A DNA stretch of 64,000 nt from Amphritea sp. Lineage in GTDB: Bacteria > Pseudomonadota > Gammaproteobacteria > Pseudomonadales > Balneatricaceae. The translations under genes were made by a program, and so were the position numbers. Positions 18,275 through 27,570 of this stretch are shown here, piece by piece. Each line of letters opens with the position of its first letter. Position 1 is the first letter of the stretch. The notes under the pieces are model-generated. The model was given only the letters and a program-made list of their open reading frames with translations. It had not been told where the DNA came from and searched no databases. The stretch is from contig NZ_JADGEW010000016.1 in assembly GCF_016744155.1 (NCBI RefSeq), forward strand, positions 30,515 to 94,514, written 5' to 3'.

Positions 18275-19873
18275 ATGAAGAAATTTAAACTACCCCGATT
18301 GACGGGTGGGCTTCTGCTGGCGGGGATGATCTTGCCAACAGGAGCCGTACAGGCGAGTGATGCTGAAACCATTATTCAGAATAAATGTGTGGCATGCCAT
18401 ACCGAAGAGAAGGCCGAACCACTGCAGATGAGTCGTATGAGTCATCAGCGGAAAACCCCTGAAGGTTGGTTGATGACAATCGCCAGAATGCAGGTGATGC
18501 ATGGTCTTGAAGTAACGGATGACGAACGACGTACGCTGGTGAAATATTTTGCAGATAAGCAAGGTCTGGCGCCGGAAGAAACTGAAGGCTCCCGCTACGC
18601 GATGGAACGACGCTTGAATACCATGGAAAGCTTTGAATCTACCAGTTTTGAAGAGATGTGTTCCCGTTGCCACTCCGGTGCGCGGGTGAAACTGCAGCGC
18701 CGTCCGGCGTCAGAATGGGAACATCTGGTTCATTTCCATCTGGGACAGTGGCCAACGCTGGAGTATCAGGCGATGTCACGGGACCGTGACTGGATGGATC
18801 TGGCATTCAAACAGATGGTGCCTGAACTCGCCGCAGATTTCCCACTTCAGTCTGCTAGCTGGGACAAGTGGCAAAGCGTTAAGAGTGTCCCTGTCAGCGG
18901 TAGTTGGAGCTTCAGTGCCCAGATAGCCGGGAAAGGTGATGTTCGAGGTGTAATGTCTGTCTCCGGTGGTAAGGATGACCAGTACAAAGTTAGCATCGAG
19001 GGTGAGTACGCTGATGGCTCTGCACTGAAAGGTAGTGGCACAGCTATCGTTTATACCGGTTATGAGTGGCGAGCCAATCTGGCTGTTGATGGCGTAAAAA
19101 TGCGTCAGGTATTTGCGCTGTCTGCTGATGGATCTGAGCTCACTGGCCGTATGTTTGAAGCGGTGCACGATGAAGCGGGGATGGATTTCTCAGCGATTCG
19201 TACCGGCAGTAAGGCAAAACTTCTTTCTATCCAACCTGGGTATATCCGCGCAGGTAGCACTGAAGTGCTGACCATCGTAGGCGCAGGCCTGGGTACAAAA
19301 ATCTCACTGGGCGACGGCATTAAAGTTGTTAGCGAAATGTACCGGGACGATAACAAAGTTGTTGTTCAGGTAACGGCGAACGCTACAGCTAAGCCAGGTT
19401 CTCGCGATGTTAAAGCGGGCAAGGCCGAGGGTGCTGTGCTTAACGTTTATGACCAGATCGATAGCGTGAAAGTTGTACCTGACTTTGCGGTAGCGCGAGT
19501 CGGTGGCAACGGAGGTTCCACACCTAAATATAACGCTCATTTCCAAGCGGAAGCGTGGATGAATGGCGCGGATGGTGAGCCTGGAACAGAGGATGATATG
19601 CGCATCGGTTTTGTTCCTGCTAAATGGCATGTCGAGCCATTCGATGCTCAGGCCGAAGCGGATCGTGATACTCATTTTGCCGGACGTATGGATGAAAAAT
19701 CTGGTCTGTTTACCACGGCAGGTTCAGGGCCGAACCCAGAGCGTCGCATGTCGACCAATAATGCCGGTAATCTGAAAGTGATTGCTGAGGTTATGGAAGG
19801 CGCTAATGCTCTGAGTGCTGAAGGTCAGATGATCGTTACTATACAGCGCTGGAATAATCCTCCACTTCCATAA
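18275..19873 (+). CDS. qhpA: quinohemoprotein amine dehydrogenase alpha subunit, diheme (copy 2)
   Basis: A 532-residue paralogue of the 7704 gene: signal peptide ending near VQAS, heme motifs CVACH and CSRCH, and the same domain order (for example ADGSALKGSG and YEWRANLAVDGVKMRQV match copy 1 closely). The ATG at 18275 and the TTG at 18272 are both possible; AAGGAG lies 7 to 10 bases upstream, and the TTG corresponds to the start used in copy 1. First gene of a second A-D-C-B set, behind a sigma-54 promoter. Divergence in surface loops suggests a different amine or electron acceptor, which cannot be decided here. Confidence 0.94.
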   Translation: MKKFKLPRLTGGLLLAGMILPTGAVQASDAETIIQNKCVACHTEEKAEPLQMSRMSHQRKTPEGWLMTIARMQVMHGLEVTDDERRTLVKYFADKQGLAPEETEGSRYAMERRLNTMESFESTSFEEMCSRCHSGARVKLQRRPASEWEHLVHFHLGQWPTLEYQAMSRDRDWMDLAFKQMVPELAADFPLQSASWDKWQSVKSVPVSGSWSFSAQIAGKGDVRGVMSVSGGKDDQYKVSIEGEYADGSALKGSGTAIVYTGYEWRANLAVDGVKMRQVFALSADGSELTGRMFEAVHDEAGMDFSAIRTGSKAKLLSIQPGYIRAGSTEVLTIVGAGLGTKISLGDGIKVVSEMYRDDNKVVVQVTANATAKPGSRDVKAGKAEGAVLNVYDQIDSVKVVPDFAVARVGGNGGSTPKYNAHFQAEAWMNGADGEPGTEDDMRIGFVPAKWHVEPFDAQAEADRDTHFAGRMDEKSGLFTTAGSGPNPERRMSTNNAGNLKVIAEVMEGANALSAEGQMIVTIQRWNNPPLP

Positions 19874-19952
19874 GGAGTTCCTGACTACTCAAGAGGGATG
19901 TTGTGAACCTGTGCAGCATCACGAAAATAATAATAGTGAGGAGGGTCGTTCT

Positions 19953-21386
19953 ATGGGCGCCCAATTGAATCTGGTAGAGCAGAATCTACATCTGGTTGCT
20001 GTTAGTTCACGGCAGATGTTGTTCCATATACCTTCCAGCAGTCTGTTTGAGCTGGATGGCTTGACCAAGCAGTTAATTGACCAGCTGCGTAATAGACCTC
20101 AGCAAACAGCAGAGCAGTTGATTGGTGAGTTATCAGAGCAGTTTCCGATGGATCAGGTGGCTGAAACGCTGAAAGAACTGATTGCATTGGAACTGGTGAG
20201 TGATGGTTCGCCATTGACGCCTGAGATTGCGTTGAAAAAGATCACCGAGTTTCCGCTCAATACTTTGGTGTTGAATGTGAACACCGGTTGTAATCTCAGC
20301 TGCAGCTACTGCTATAAGGAGGATCTGGATAAGCCTTCTGAAGGCAAGAAGATGCAGTTCGACACCGCTAAGCAGTCGATCGAAATGCTGATTGCGGAAT
20401 CACCCAACGAAGCACGCTATAACATTGTCTTCTTTGGGGGTGAGCCGTTGTCAAATTTCGGACTGATTAAGGATGTCGTCGCCTACTCGGAACAGCGCTT
20501 TGCTGAACTGGGTAAACCGGTGGATTTCACGATGACCACCAATGCAACCTTGCTGACGGAAGATATTGCTGACTGGCTTAATGAACACCGTTTTGGACTT
20601 TCAGTCAGTATGGATGGGCCAAAAGCGATCCACGATAAAAACCGGATCACCGTGGGTGGGCAGGGGACTTATGATGTGGTGAGTCGTAAAGCAAAAATGC
20701 TTTTATCCCGCTTTCGTGCCCGTCCGATCGGTGCCCGCGTTACCCTGACTAAAGGAGTGACCGATGTGCGCCAGATCTGGGACCATCTATTTAATGAACT
20801 GGGCTTTTCTGAAGTCGGTTTTGCGCCGGTGACCTCCGGTGATATCAGCTATTACAACCTCAGTGATGAGGAGTTGATTGATGTTTTCCACAACATGAAA
20901 GTGCTGGGTAAAGAGTATCTAGAAGCCGCACTGGAGCACCGTAATATCGGCTTTTCCAATATGCATCAGCTGATTACCGATCTCCATGAAGGCAATAAGA
21001 AAGCGTTGCCCTGTGGTGCGGGTGTGGCATTACTGGCGGTTGATCACGAAGGTGGATTAAACCTCTGTCATCGGTTTACTGGTTCTGAACTGGGTACCTT
21101 TGGCGATGTACAGACCGGTATCGATAAAGAGCGTCTGGGCGGTTTCCTCGAACAGCGCCTGGATCGTACCGATACCGGCTGCTCAAGTTGTCGCATCCGT
21201 AATCTCTGTTCCGGTGGCTGCTATCACGAAAGCTATGCCCGTTTTGAAGACCCTACTCAACCTGTTTATCACTACTGCGATCTGATGCGCGACTGGGTAG
21301 ATTTCGGTATCGAAGTCTACAGCCGCATCATGGCCGAAAATCCGGCCTTTATCGACAGTTACATATCTCCCCGGAGGGCTCACTGA
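19953..21386 (+). CDS. qhpD: QHNDH maturation radical SAM/SPASM protein (copy 2)
   Basis: 477 residues, the same length as copy 1, with the radical SAM cluster at C113, C117 and C120 (GCNLSCSYC) and the same SPASM cysteines ([23 protein letters not shown]). ATG at 19953 is selected: GAGGAGG is seven bases upstream and the protein start aligns with copy 1; a GTG at 19911 would only add an unrelated tail. It presumably cross-links the gamma subunit encoded one base downstream. Confidence 0.95.
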   Translation: MGAQLNLVEQNLHLVAVSSRQMLFHIPSSSLFELDGLTKQLIDQLRNRPQQTAEQLIGELSEQFPMDQVAETLKELIALELVSDGSPLTPEIALKKITEFPLNTLVLNVNTGCNLSCSYCYKEDLDKPSEGKKMQFDTAKQSIEMLIAESPNEARYNIVFFGGEPLSNFGLIKDVVAYSEQRFAELGKPVDFTMTTNATLLTEDIADWLNEHRFGLSVSMDGPKAIHDKNRITVGGQGTYDVVSRKAKMLLSRFRARPIGARVTLTKGVTDVRQIWDHLFNELGFSEVGFAPVTSGDISYYNLSDEELIDVFHNMKVLGKEYLEAALEHRNIGFSNMHQLITDLHEGNKKALPCGAGVALLAVDHEGGLNLCHRFTGSELGTFGDVQTGIDKERLGGFLEQRLDRTDTGCSSCRIRNLCSGGCYHESYARFEDPTQPVYHYCDLMRDWVDFGIEVYSRIMAENPAFIDSYISPRRAH

Positions 21387-21387
21387 T

Positions 21388-21714
21388 ATGAAGCATCTCA
21401 AGCCTGTTAATAATAAAGCACACACTCTGACTAAGGCCGTTGCCGAAGATCAGGTAGAAGAAGTCGTAGCGATGCAGTCTATCGCTGGTTGTACTGCCAC
21501 CACCGACCCAGGTTGGGAAATTGATGCCTTTGGTGGCGTCACCTCCCTCTGTCAGCCGATGGAATCTGATCTCTATGGTTGTGCTGATCCATGTTGGTGG
21601 CCTGCACAGGTACCGGACATGATGAACACCTATCCAGACTGGAATGAAAAAGCAGCTAATTCTGCTGATAACTGGCGCAACCTGGGAACCGTGTTCCCTG
21701 CTGATAAAGACTAA
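21388..21714 (+). CDS. qhpC: QHNDH gamma subunit, CTQ-bearing catalytic peptide (copy 2)
   Basis: 108 residues, no gap against copy 1. All cross-link residues are conserved at the same positions: Cys35-Glu44, Cys55-Asp61, Cys69-Asp77 and the CTQ pair Cys65/Trp71 (precursor numbering; subtract 28 for mature). The leader keeps MKHLK and VEEVVAMQS but differs between, and the C-terminal 30 residues differ most. It has no Sec signal and no local exporter or protease gene, so it must rely on QhpF and QhpE from the first locus or elsewhere. Confidence 0.95.
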   Translation: MKHLKPVNNKAHTLTKAVAEDQVEEVVAMQSIAGCTATTDPGWEIDAFGGVTSLCQPMESDLYGCADPCWWPAQVPDMMNTYPDWNEKAANSADNWRNLGTVFPADKD

Positions 21715-21732
21715 CTAAACAGGATGCTAACG

Positions 21733-22875
21733 ATGAGAAAAAGAAAAATGCTTCCTCGCAGCATGACTGTGATGCTGACGACGCTGACGTTAGGTTTAGC
21801 AACACTCACTACTGGTGTTGCTACTGCCGCAAAAGGGCCTGCGCTTAAGTCAGGCAACGAATACATGGTGGTGGCGAACTATCCAAACCAGATGCATGTG
21901 TTGGATCTGGCGAGCGAGACTGTCTATAAAACCTGTGATATGCCGGGACGTTTTGGTCCCGGTGCACTACAGGTCGCTCCGGATAAAAAAACCGCTTATA
22001 TCCTGAATAACGGTTATGAAGATATCTACGGTGTGGATATGGACACCTGCGATGTAACATTCCATGCAAAGATGGCGCAAAGCAAAAAAGAGCGGACCAA
22101 AACAATCTATGCCTTTGCGCTGAGTTATGACGGTAAAGAGCTGTACACGGTACAGAATCCGACACTAATGGAGCGCGACCACTATGTTGTGCAGCCGCCC
22201 CGTCTGGCGGTGTACAACACCGATGCAGGTTTAGATGCGAAACCTGCTCGTATGTTCCCTTCGCCGCGACTTGTGACGGCTATGCAGGTAGGTAAAGATG
22301 GCGGTTTGTATATGGCCGGTGCAGACATCTACAAAATGGATGTCAAAACTGGTAAATACGAGGTGGCCGTTCCAAGTCGTAACTGGCAGCGGGAGCGTTA
22401 TGTCCAGCCAGATGTGCTTAACGTCTGGGCGGTGCAAACGCCAACTAAAGACTTCACCATCCTTTACACCACGGCACGCTTTCAGGAAGGCTCTGAAGAC
22501 TTGAATACCGCTGACTGGCTCTATGGATACTTCAATATCAACCTGGAAACCGGCGAAACAGAAACCAAAGATTTCGGTCCGATCACCGAGCTGTATTTCA
22601 CCGGCACCCGTTCGCCTAAGGATTCCAATATTATGTATGGTGTCCTTAACCGGCTGGCCAAGTATGACATCGAAAAACAGACGTTGTTAAAAGCGGCGGA
22701 ACTGGACCACTCCTACTATTGTGTCACCGTTAACCAGACCGGCAGTAAAGTCTATCTGGCGGGTACCCATAACCATGTTGCAGTATTCGATGGAGATACT
22801 CTAGAACGTCTGAATACTATCGAGCTTCCCGGTGGTGATATGTCCACTACGACTGCCCAGGTATTTGTTCGCTAA
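21733..22875 (+). CDS. qhpB: QHNDH beta subunit, beta-propeller (copy 2)
   Basis: About 380 residues with a basic, hydrophobic Sec signal peptide ending near TGVATA and propeller repeats (APDKKTAYILNNGYEDIYGVD, shown here in part as KTAYILNNG; LSYDGKELYTVQNP). Unlike copy 1 there is no lipobox cysteine. ATG at 21733 is preferred because AGGA is about nine bases upstream; the ATG at 21724 abuts the AGG. Periplasmic partner of the second alpha and gamma subunits. Confidence 0.92.
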   Translation: MRKRKMLPRSMTVMLTTLTLGLATLTTGVATAAKGPALKSGNEYMVVANYPNQMHVLDLASETVYKTCDMPGRFGPGALQVAPDKKTAYILNNGYEDIYGVDMDTCDVTFHAKMAQSKKERTKTIYAFALSYDGKELYTVQNPTLMERDHYVVQPPRLAVYNTDAGLDAKPARMFPSPRLVTAMQVGKDGGLYMAGADIYKMDVKTGKYEVAVPSRNWQRERYVQPDVLNVWAVQTPTKDFTILYTTARFQEGSEDLNTADWLYGYFNINLETGETETKDFGPITELYFTGTRSPKDSNIMYGVLNRLAKYDIEKQTLLKAAELDHSYYCVTVNQTGSKVYLAGTHNHVAVFDGDTLERLNTIELPGGDMSTTTAQVFVR

Positions 22876-22903
22876 ACAACCCTCTCTAATTGGCACACTT
22901 TCC

Positions 22904-22948
22904 TTCAGGCAGCTTCAGATGAAGCTGTCCGGGGGACGTTTGCCTGAA
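22904..22948. other. three-way-junction-like inverted repeat after qhpB2
   Basis: Outer arms TTCAGGCA (22904-22911) and TGCCTGAA (22941-22948) enclose a hairpin GCTTCA/TGAAGC and a small GTCC/GGAC hairpin. No T tract follows, so it is not a standard terminator. It could be an RNA processing or 3'-end protecting element between the qhp genes and the porin. Confidence 0.45.
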
Positions 22949-23005
22949 GAACTACTTTATAAGGTTTTAACCCTATTTTTCTATCGAGTTTTATGGAGTT
23001 TGAGC

Positions 23006-24334
23006 ATGAAAAAAAATAACACGATGTTCTTTAAATTAACCGTACTGGCGAGTGCGCTTTTAACTGCTGCCGCCGTTCAGGCCGCACCGGTCTATGATCA
23101 GGACGGAAAGTCCCTAGAGTTTAATGTTGAGGGTATGGCGGGAGTTTTCTCAACCGATGAAAACTATACCGGTATTGATGGCGGTAATAATTGGCAGGAA
23201 GGCTATATCAAGGGTGACCTGGTTGGGCGAAATACAATCGCAAACGGTGCCGTTTACGGTGGCCTGGGAGTGATCGCTTTAGGGACCGGTGGTGATGGCG
23301 ATGCCGGTGGATATACCTCTGGTGATGAGAGCGAATTGAAGCTTGAGAACGCATTTGTCGGTTGGCAGAGTAGTAATGGCCTGTTTGATCTGTCGATCGG
23401 TCGTCAGCAGTTCACCTTAGGCGATGGTTTTATCATTGCTGGTGATGCGATAAGTTTGGGTGATATGGGAATTCCGGGTGTCGATGTCGACCGGGGTGGG
23501 GCGTACTACCTGGCAGGACAGAAAAGCTTCGATAAAACGGCTGTTCTTAAAGTAGACCCAGAGGGTGCTCTGCGGGGTGATCTGTTTTGGTTGCAGTCTG
23601 ATAATCCATATCATCAGGATACAGAGATTGGCGGTGTTAACTTTGAGTTAGTAGATGATGCAAAAGGCACCCTGGGACTGAGCTATATGTCTGTGCTGGA
23701 TGTGGATCAGGGCGCTGGCTTTGGTATCTGGGATCAGCGCAAGGGTATGGATATTGTTAGCCTGCGCGGCCAGGGCAGTATGGGTGTTGAAAACTTATTC
23801 CTGTCGTTTGAATACGTGAATGAAACTGGTGGCGATACTGCCGTCAAGAATGATGGCAATGCCTGGTATGCGGAAGCGGGCTGGACTTTTACCGATCTGC
23901 CTTGGTCACCCACGGTTAACTACCGTCACGCGAAGTTCTCAGGAGATGACAGTTCAACCACCGACAACGAAGCCTTTGACCCTCTGTTTTTCGGTTTTAC
24001 TCGGGGCTTTGGTACCTGGTTCCAGGGTGAAGTGGCGTCAAACTATGCTGGTCCTGCCAACAGCGGCAACACTGTTGATCGTTTAGAACTGATGGTGCAG
24101 CCCCGGGATGACTTGACCGTTGGTTTGCAATATTGGGATTTTGGAACGGAAGATGATGCTGCAGATCTAGCTGGAACTGAGGTAGACCTGTACGCACTTT
24201 GGTCAATCAACGATAACTTCGTTTTCAGCCCGATGGTGGGTTATTACAAACCTGATGGTAACGATGTTGTTGCAAATCAGGGTAATGATGATGCCAATTT
24301 ATACTTGCAAGCCGTATTGATGTATTTCTACTAG
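23006..24334 (+). CDS. outer-membrane porin-like beta-barrel protein
   Basis: 442 residues with a Sec signal peptide (cleavage near VQAAP), then a Gly/Asp-rich beta-strand pattern throughout and a C-terminal aromatic residue (LMYFY), typical of outer-membrane barrels. It resembles porins of the alginate-export/OprD-like kind only in general style; the substrate is not evident. ATG at 23006 with ATGGAG upstream is chosen; longer frames start inside qhpB2. Its place right after the second qhp operon suggests a pore for amine substrates. Confidence 0.8.
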   Translation: MKKNNTMFFKLTVLASALLTAAAVQAAPVYDQDGKSLEFNVEGMAGVFSTDENYTGIDGGNNWQEGYIKGDLVGRNTIANGAVYGGLGVIALGTGGDGDAGGYTSGDESELKLENAFVGWQSSNGLFDLSIGRQQFTLGDGFIIAGDAISLGDMGIPGVDVDRGGAYYLAGQKSFDKTAVLKVDPEGALRGDLFWLQSDNPYHQDTEIGGVNFELVDDAKGTLGLSYMSVLDVDQGAGFGIWDQRKGMDIVSLRGQGSMGVENLFLSFEYVNETGGDTAVKNDGNAWYAEAGWTFTDLPWSPTVNYRHAKFSGDDSSTTDNEAFDPLFFGFTRGFGTWFQGEVASNYAGPANSGNTVDRLELMVQPRDDLTVGLQYWDFGTEDDAADLAGTEVDLYALWSINDNFVFSPMVGYYKPDGNDVVANQGNDDANLYLQAVLMYFY

Positions 24335-24777
24335 ATACTAATTGTTTAACCATTTTTGTAAGGAAGGCCCTGCTCCTTCAGCTGCGATATAAGGTGGTTT
24401 TCACGGCCAACTTGGGAAGGATTGAATGAGTCCAATGTGTTCTAAAGGTAGCCTTTTGGGCGGGATTGAAGAAACGGAATCTCTGGATTAATTATGGTCG
24501 ACGTACAACCCGTATGTTTACCATTGTTACCTTGATCTCTAGTTTCTTTGACCCCCAAAATTCAGAGGGTCTATTGAGGCGCAAGGGCTTGTTCTTTCCT
24601 TCTTTTATATCGTTTTCCACGGCCTGGTTTCCGGTGCCGTGGCTTTTTTTTCTTAAATCAGCTTTCTTAAGTAAAAAGGGTGAAATCTATTGGGTTGCTA
24701 TAATCATACTGATACGGTAAAAAAATAGATTGCCTGTGTTTAAAGCATTCAGTTAAAAGTAGTGAGTGATCAGCATA
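24335..24777. other. intergenic region between porin and sigma-54 activator
   Basis: Holds a weak GAAGG/CCTTC hairpin near 24363-24379 and a clear terminator at 24617-24650. An 84-codon open frame (24466-24720) runs through that terminator, has no ribosome site of note and is rejected as a gene. No -24/-12 element found before the activator. Confidence 0.6.
24617..24650 (+). terminator. Rho-independent terminator
   Basis: CCACGGC, a 12-base loop, GCCGTGG, then C and eight T. It likely ends porin transcription before the activator gene. Confidence 0.8.
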
Positions 24778-26739
24778 ATGAAGAAGTCGACAGATTCTAC
24801 TCACTTCGCTGACCCTATTAACTCGGTCAAGGATGCCCGTAATCGTCTTATTGAAGAAGGCGAGGTTCCTAGTGGTGTATTGCGTAGTGAAATCGAAGAT
24901 TCCTGGTTGCGCAGTGTTAATGCCGGACTTAACTGCGAGTCTCCGTTGGATCTGGAAAATCTCTCCCGAGATAGTATTGATGACCTTAGGGACAAAAACC
25001 GGGGGCTGATCGAAGCCGCACATCCTGAAATTAAACAGCTTGTAGACTATTTCAGACCGGATGGTGGGTTGGTGCTGTTGACCGATGAGTCAGCGACTAT
25101 TCTTAAAATAAAGGGTGAGACTCAGAATCTGGATTCTGCTACCCGTTATTCTTTGGAACCGGGGGCAAACTGGGGTGAAGAGTTTCGCGGAACCAATGGC
25201 CCGGGCACAGCAGTCGTTAACTGTTCCCCTCAGATGATTCGTGGCAATGAACATTTTCTCGATTCCATTGGATATCTTTCTTGCTGTTCAGCACCCATCA
25301 CCGATCCTAAAGGGGAGCTTCTAGGAGTTCTGGATCTAACTTCACCGACCGATAATCGCGATCTTCCGCCTAATCTCAGTCTGGTTCAACAGGCCGTTCG
25401 TTCGATAGAAAACCGGATGTTCAGTGGGCAGTTCCAGCAACACATTGTTCTCAGTGTGCACAGCCGGCCAGAATATCTTCGTTCTTCATGGCAAGGTTTA
25501 CTGGCACTGGAATTGGATGGGCATATTCATGCGGCCAATGAGCAGATTTGCCAGCTACTTAACCGTAAGCGATCACAGTTGGTAGGACGTAATCTCGAAG
25601 AGTTATTTGGCGTTCGTCCTGAAGCCTTGCTGACCGCTCTCCACCGTAAAGGTCGGGGAGAGCTACGTACCCGTGGTGGCGATTTCTACTGTGAATTACT
25701 GCACTTTCCGAATAGTTTTCCAACCTCTTATAAAGCTCCCGCTAAATCCAACCGTAGTAAGCCTGCGCCACCACCTCTGAATGCACCGCCGTTGAGTGAA
25801 CTTGCCGGGCAGGACCCGCGTCTGCAGAAAGGTGTGAGGATGGGGAGTCGCGCTCTTGCCCATGAATTGCCAGTATTGATTCAGGGGGAAACCGGTACGG
25901 GTAAAGAGGTCATGGCCAAATCACTTCATCTGGACAGCCGGCGAAGTAGTGGTCCCTTTATTGCTGTTAACTGTGCCTCGATACCTGAAGGCTTGATCGA
26001 GTCGGAATTGTTTGGTTATCGCGAAGGCGCCTTTACGGGCTCCCGTAAAGGCGGAATGATAGGGCGATTGGAGCAGGCTCAGAGTGGTACCCTTTTTCTG
26101 GATGAAATTGGTGATATGCCACAGGCGCTTCAAGCTCGACTACTACGTGTTCTACAGGAACGGATAATAGCCCCGCTGGGTGGTGGCGATGAGATTGCTC
26201 TGGATATTGCTGTTATCTGTGCCTCCCACCGGGATCTGAAGGCGTTAGTTGCTGAAGGCCTTTTTCGGGAAGATCTTTATTACCGGCTCAATGGTGTTTG
26301 TCTGCGAATTCCCTCATTTCGAGATCGTACCGACAAGAAAGACTTTATTCGTTACTTTCTTCATCAGTTGACACCGGATGGACGACAGATCGATATTGCT
26401 CCCGATATGATGAAGCAACTACTTGCCTATAACTGGCCGGGTAATATTCGTCAGCTTGAGACTATATTAAGGGTGGCTATCGCCTTTATGGAACCCGATG
26501 AAGTGCAGATTGATAATTGTCATATCAGTGATGATTTTCTGGAAGAGCTCAACAGTAAGGGCCGAGCGGTTCAAGGAGGTATTCCTCCTAATCAGGCCTG
26601 TGGCACTTTGAAAACCAGTGAGCTGTTAACGATTCAACAGGTATTGGAAGAGAATGAGGGTAATATCTCAGCCACTGCAAACGAGTTAGGTATTAGTCGC
26701 GCAACGCTGTATCGAAAGCTAAAGCAGATTGAGGAGTGA
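24778..26739 (+). CDS. sigma-54-dependent transcriptional activator, AcoR-like
   Basis: A 653-residue enhancer-binding protein. N-terminal GAF-type sensor (about 60-220), PAS-like segment (about 235-310), AAA+ domain with Walker A GETGTGKE (370-377), sigma-54 contact loop GAFTGS (417-422; the usual last Ala is Ser), Walker B LFLDEIGD, and a C-terminal Fis-type HTH (about 615-650). The layout is that of AcoR regulators, which answer to small alcohol/ketone or amine ligands rather than to phosphorylation. ATG at 24778 is used; GTG at 24766 is an alternative. It is the only sigma-54 activator seen and sits beside the divergent -24/-12 promoters of ALDH and qhp2, so it probably controls them. Confidence 0.9.
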   Translation: MKKSTDSTHFADPINSVKDARNRLIEEGEVPSGVLRSEIEDSWLRSVNAGLNCESPLDLENLSRDSIDDLRDKNRGLIEAAHPEIKQLVDYFRPDGGLVLLTDESATILKIKGETQNLDSATRYSLEPGANWGEEFRGTNGPGTAVVNCSPQMIRGNEHFLDSIGYLSCCSAPITDPKGELLGVLDLTSPTDNRDLPPNLSLVQQAVRSIENRMFSGQFQQHIVLSVHSRPEYLRSSWQGLLALELDGHIHAANEQICQLLNRKRSQLVGRNLEELFGVRPEALLTALHRKGRGELRTRGGDFYCELLHFPNSFPTSYKAPAKSNRSKPAPPPLNAPPLSELAGQDPRLQKGVRMGSRALAHELPVLIQGETGTGKEVMAKSLHLDSRRSSGPFIAVNCASIPEGLIESELFGYREGAFTGSRKGGMIGRLEQAQSGTLFLDEIGDMPQALQARLLRVLQERIIAPLGGGDEIALDIAVICASHRDLKALVAEGLFREDLYYRLNGVCLRIPSFRDRTDKKDFIRYFLHQLTPDGRQIDIAPDMMKQLLAYNWPGNIRQLETILRVAIAFMEPDEVQIDNCHISDDFLEELNSKGRAVQGGIPPNQACGTLKTSELLTIQQVLEENEGNISATANELGISRATLYRKLKQIEE

Positions 26740-26765
26740 TCTGCTTCTATAAGCAGGAACACTGA

Positions 26766-27398
26766 CTATTCAAAACGCCATTCATCTGACAGCCCTGGGA
26801 TTTTAGGTATAGGCTCTCTACTGGCTTTTCTTTCGAGTCGGTCCATAAAAATCTGCCATATCTGCGCAACCGAAACGCTGTTATCCAGCCGGTCTAAAAA
26901 CTCTATCGAGTCACCCACTTTGAGCTGGCCGGTCTCCAATACCCGGTAATACCACCCGGAGATCGCTTCCGACATTATAAAGGGGGCTATGTGGGCGTTA
27001 CCGTATTTCTGGTTGATTTTCCAACAGGGGCGGCGCGGTTGTGATACCTGCACTACGGCGCTTCCCAGGCGGAAGGTGTCGCCAATATGTACCTCGGTAT
27101 CTAATAACCCATGGGTAGATATATTTTCACCGATTGATCCCGGCTCGAAGCTATCGCTTAGGTGGGGCAGGGCTTGTTTAAATACGGCGTAATGCTCGGC
27201 AGGATAATGATAGATCGCTTTTTCTGACCCCCCATGTACCCGTTTATCTACTTGTATATCACCGCTGAGTCCGATTTCTGTGACTTCATGGCGTTGCTGG
27301 GAGAGGGCTTTATAGATCCCTGTTGCGGTTTTATCAGGGCCGATGGTCGCTAACTGACCGATAAATAAGCCTTCAACCTGAGCGTTGTAAACGTCCAT
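26766..27398 (-). CDS. MOSC domain protein, YiiM-like
   Basis: 210 residues with the MOSC core: DKRVHGGSEKAIYHYP, the GENI(S) strand and the PRRPCWKIN segment holding the expected conserved Cys. Relatives handle molybdenum-cofactor sulfur or reduce N-hydroxylated compounds (YiiM, YcbX). A GAGATGAAAAG ribosome site precedes the ATG at 27398. It stands alone, convergent with the activator gene, and there is no sign that it belongs to the amine pathways. Confidence 0.85.
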   Translation of the reverse strand: MDVYNAQVEGLFIGQLATIGPDKTATGIYKALSQQRHEVTEIGLSGDIQVDKRVHGGSEKAIYHYPAEHYAVFKQALPHLSDSFEPGSIGENISTHGLLDTEVHIGDTFRLGSAVVQVSQPRRPCWKINQKYGNAHIAPFIMSEAISGWYYRVLETGQLKVGDSIEFLDRLDNSVSVAQIWQIFMDRLERKASREPIPKIPGLSDEWRFE

Positions 27399-27570
27399 CT
27401 TTTCATCTCACCTGTGCGAATGATTGCATCAGTTTAGGAACTAACTGTAAATATAACTATGCTTCCTTGGAAGTATTTAAAGTTGTCATTTCTCGATTGA
27501 ATTAAGGTGCCATTTCTCAAAAATAGAGTAACCTTATGAAAGCGTTAATTATTTTTTATAGGGGTAGAGC

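Noticed and set aside
22890..22906. TGGCAC sequence before the porin, resembling a sigma-54 -24 box
   Set aside because: There is no GC at the required 10-base spacing, so the -12 element is missing.
24466..24720. 84-codon open frame after the porin
   Set aside because: It runs through a clear terminator hairpin, lacks a ribosome site and ends in low-complexity hydrophobic residues caused by the T tract.
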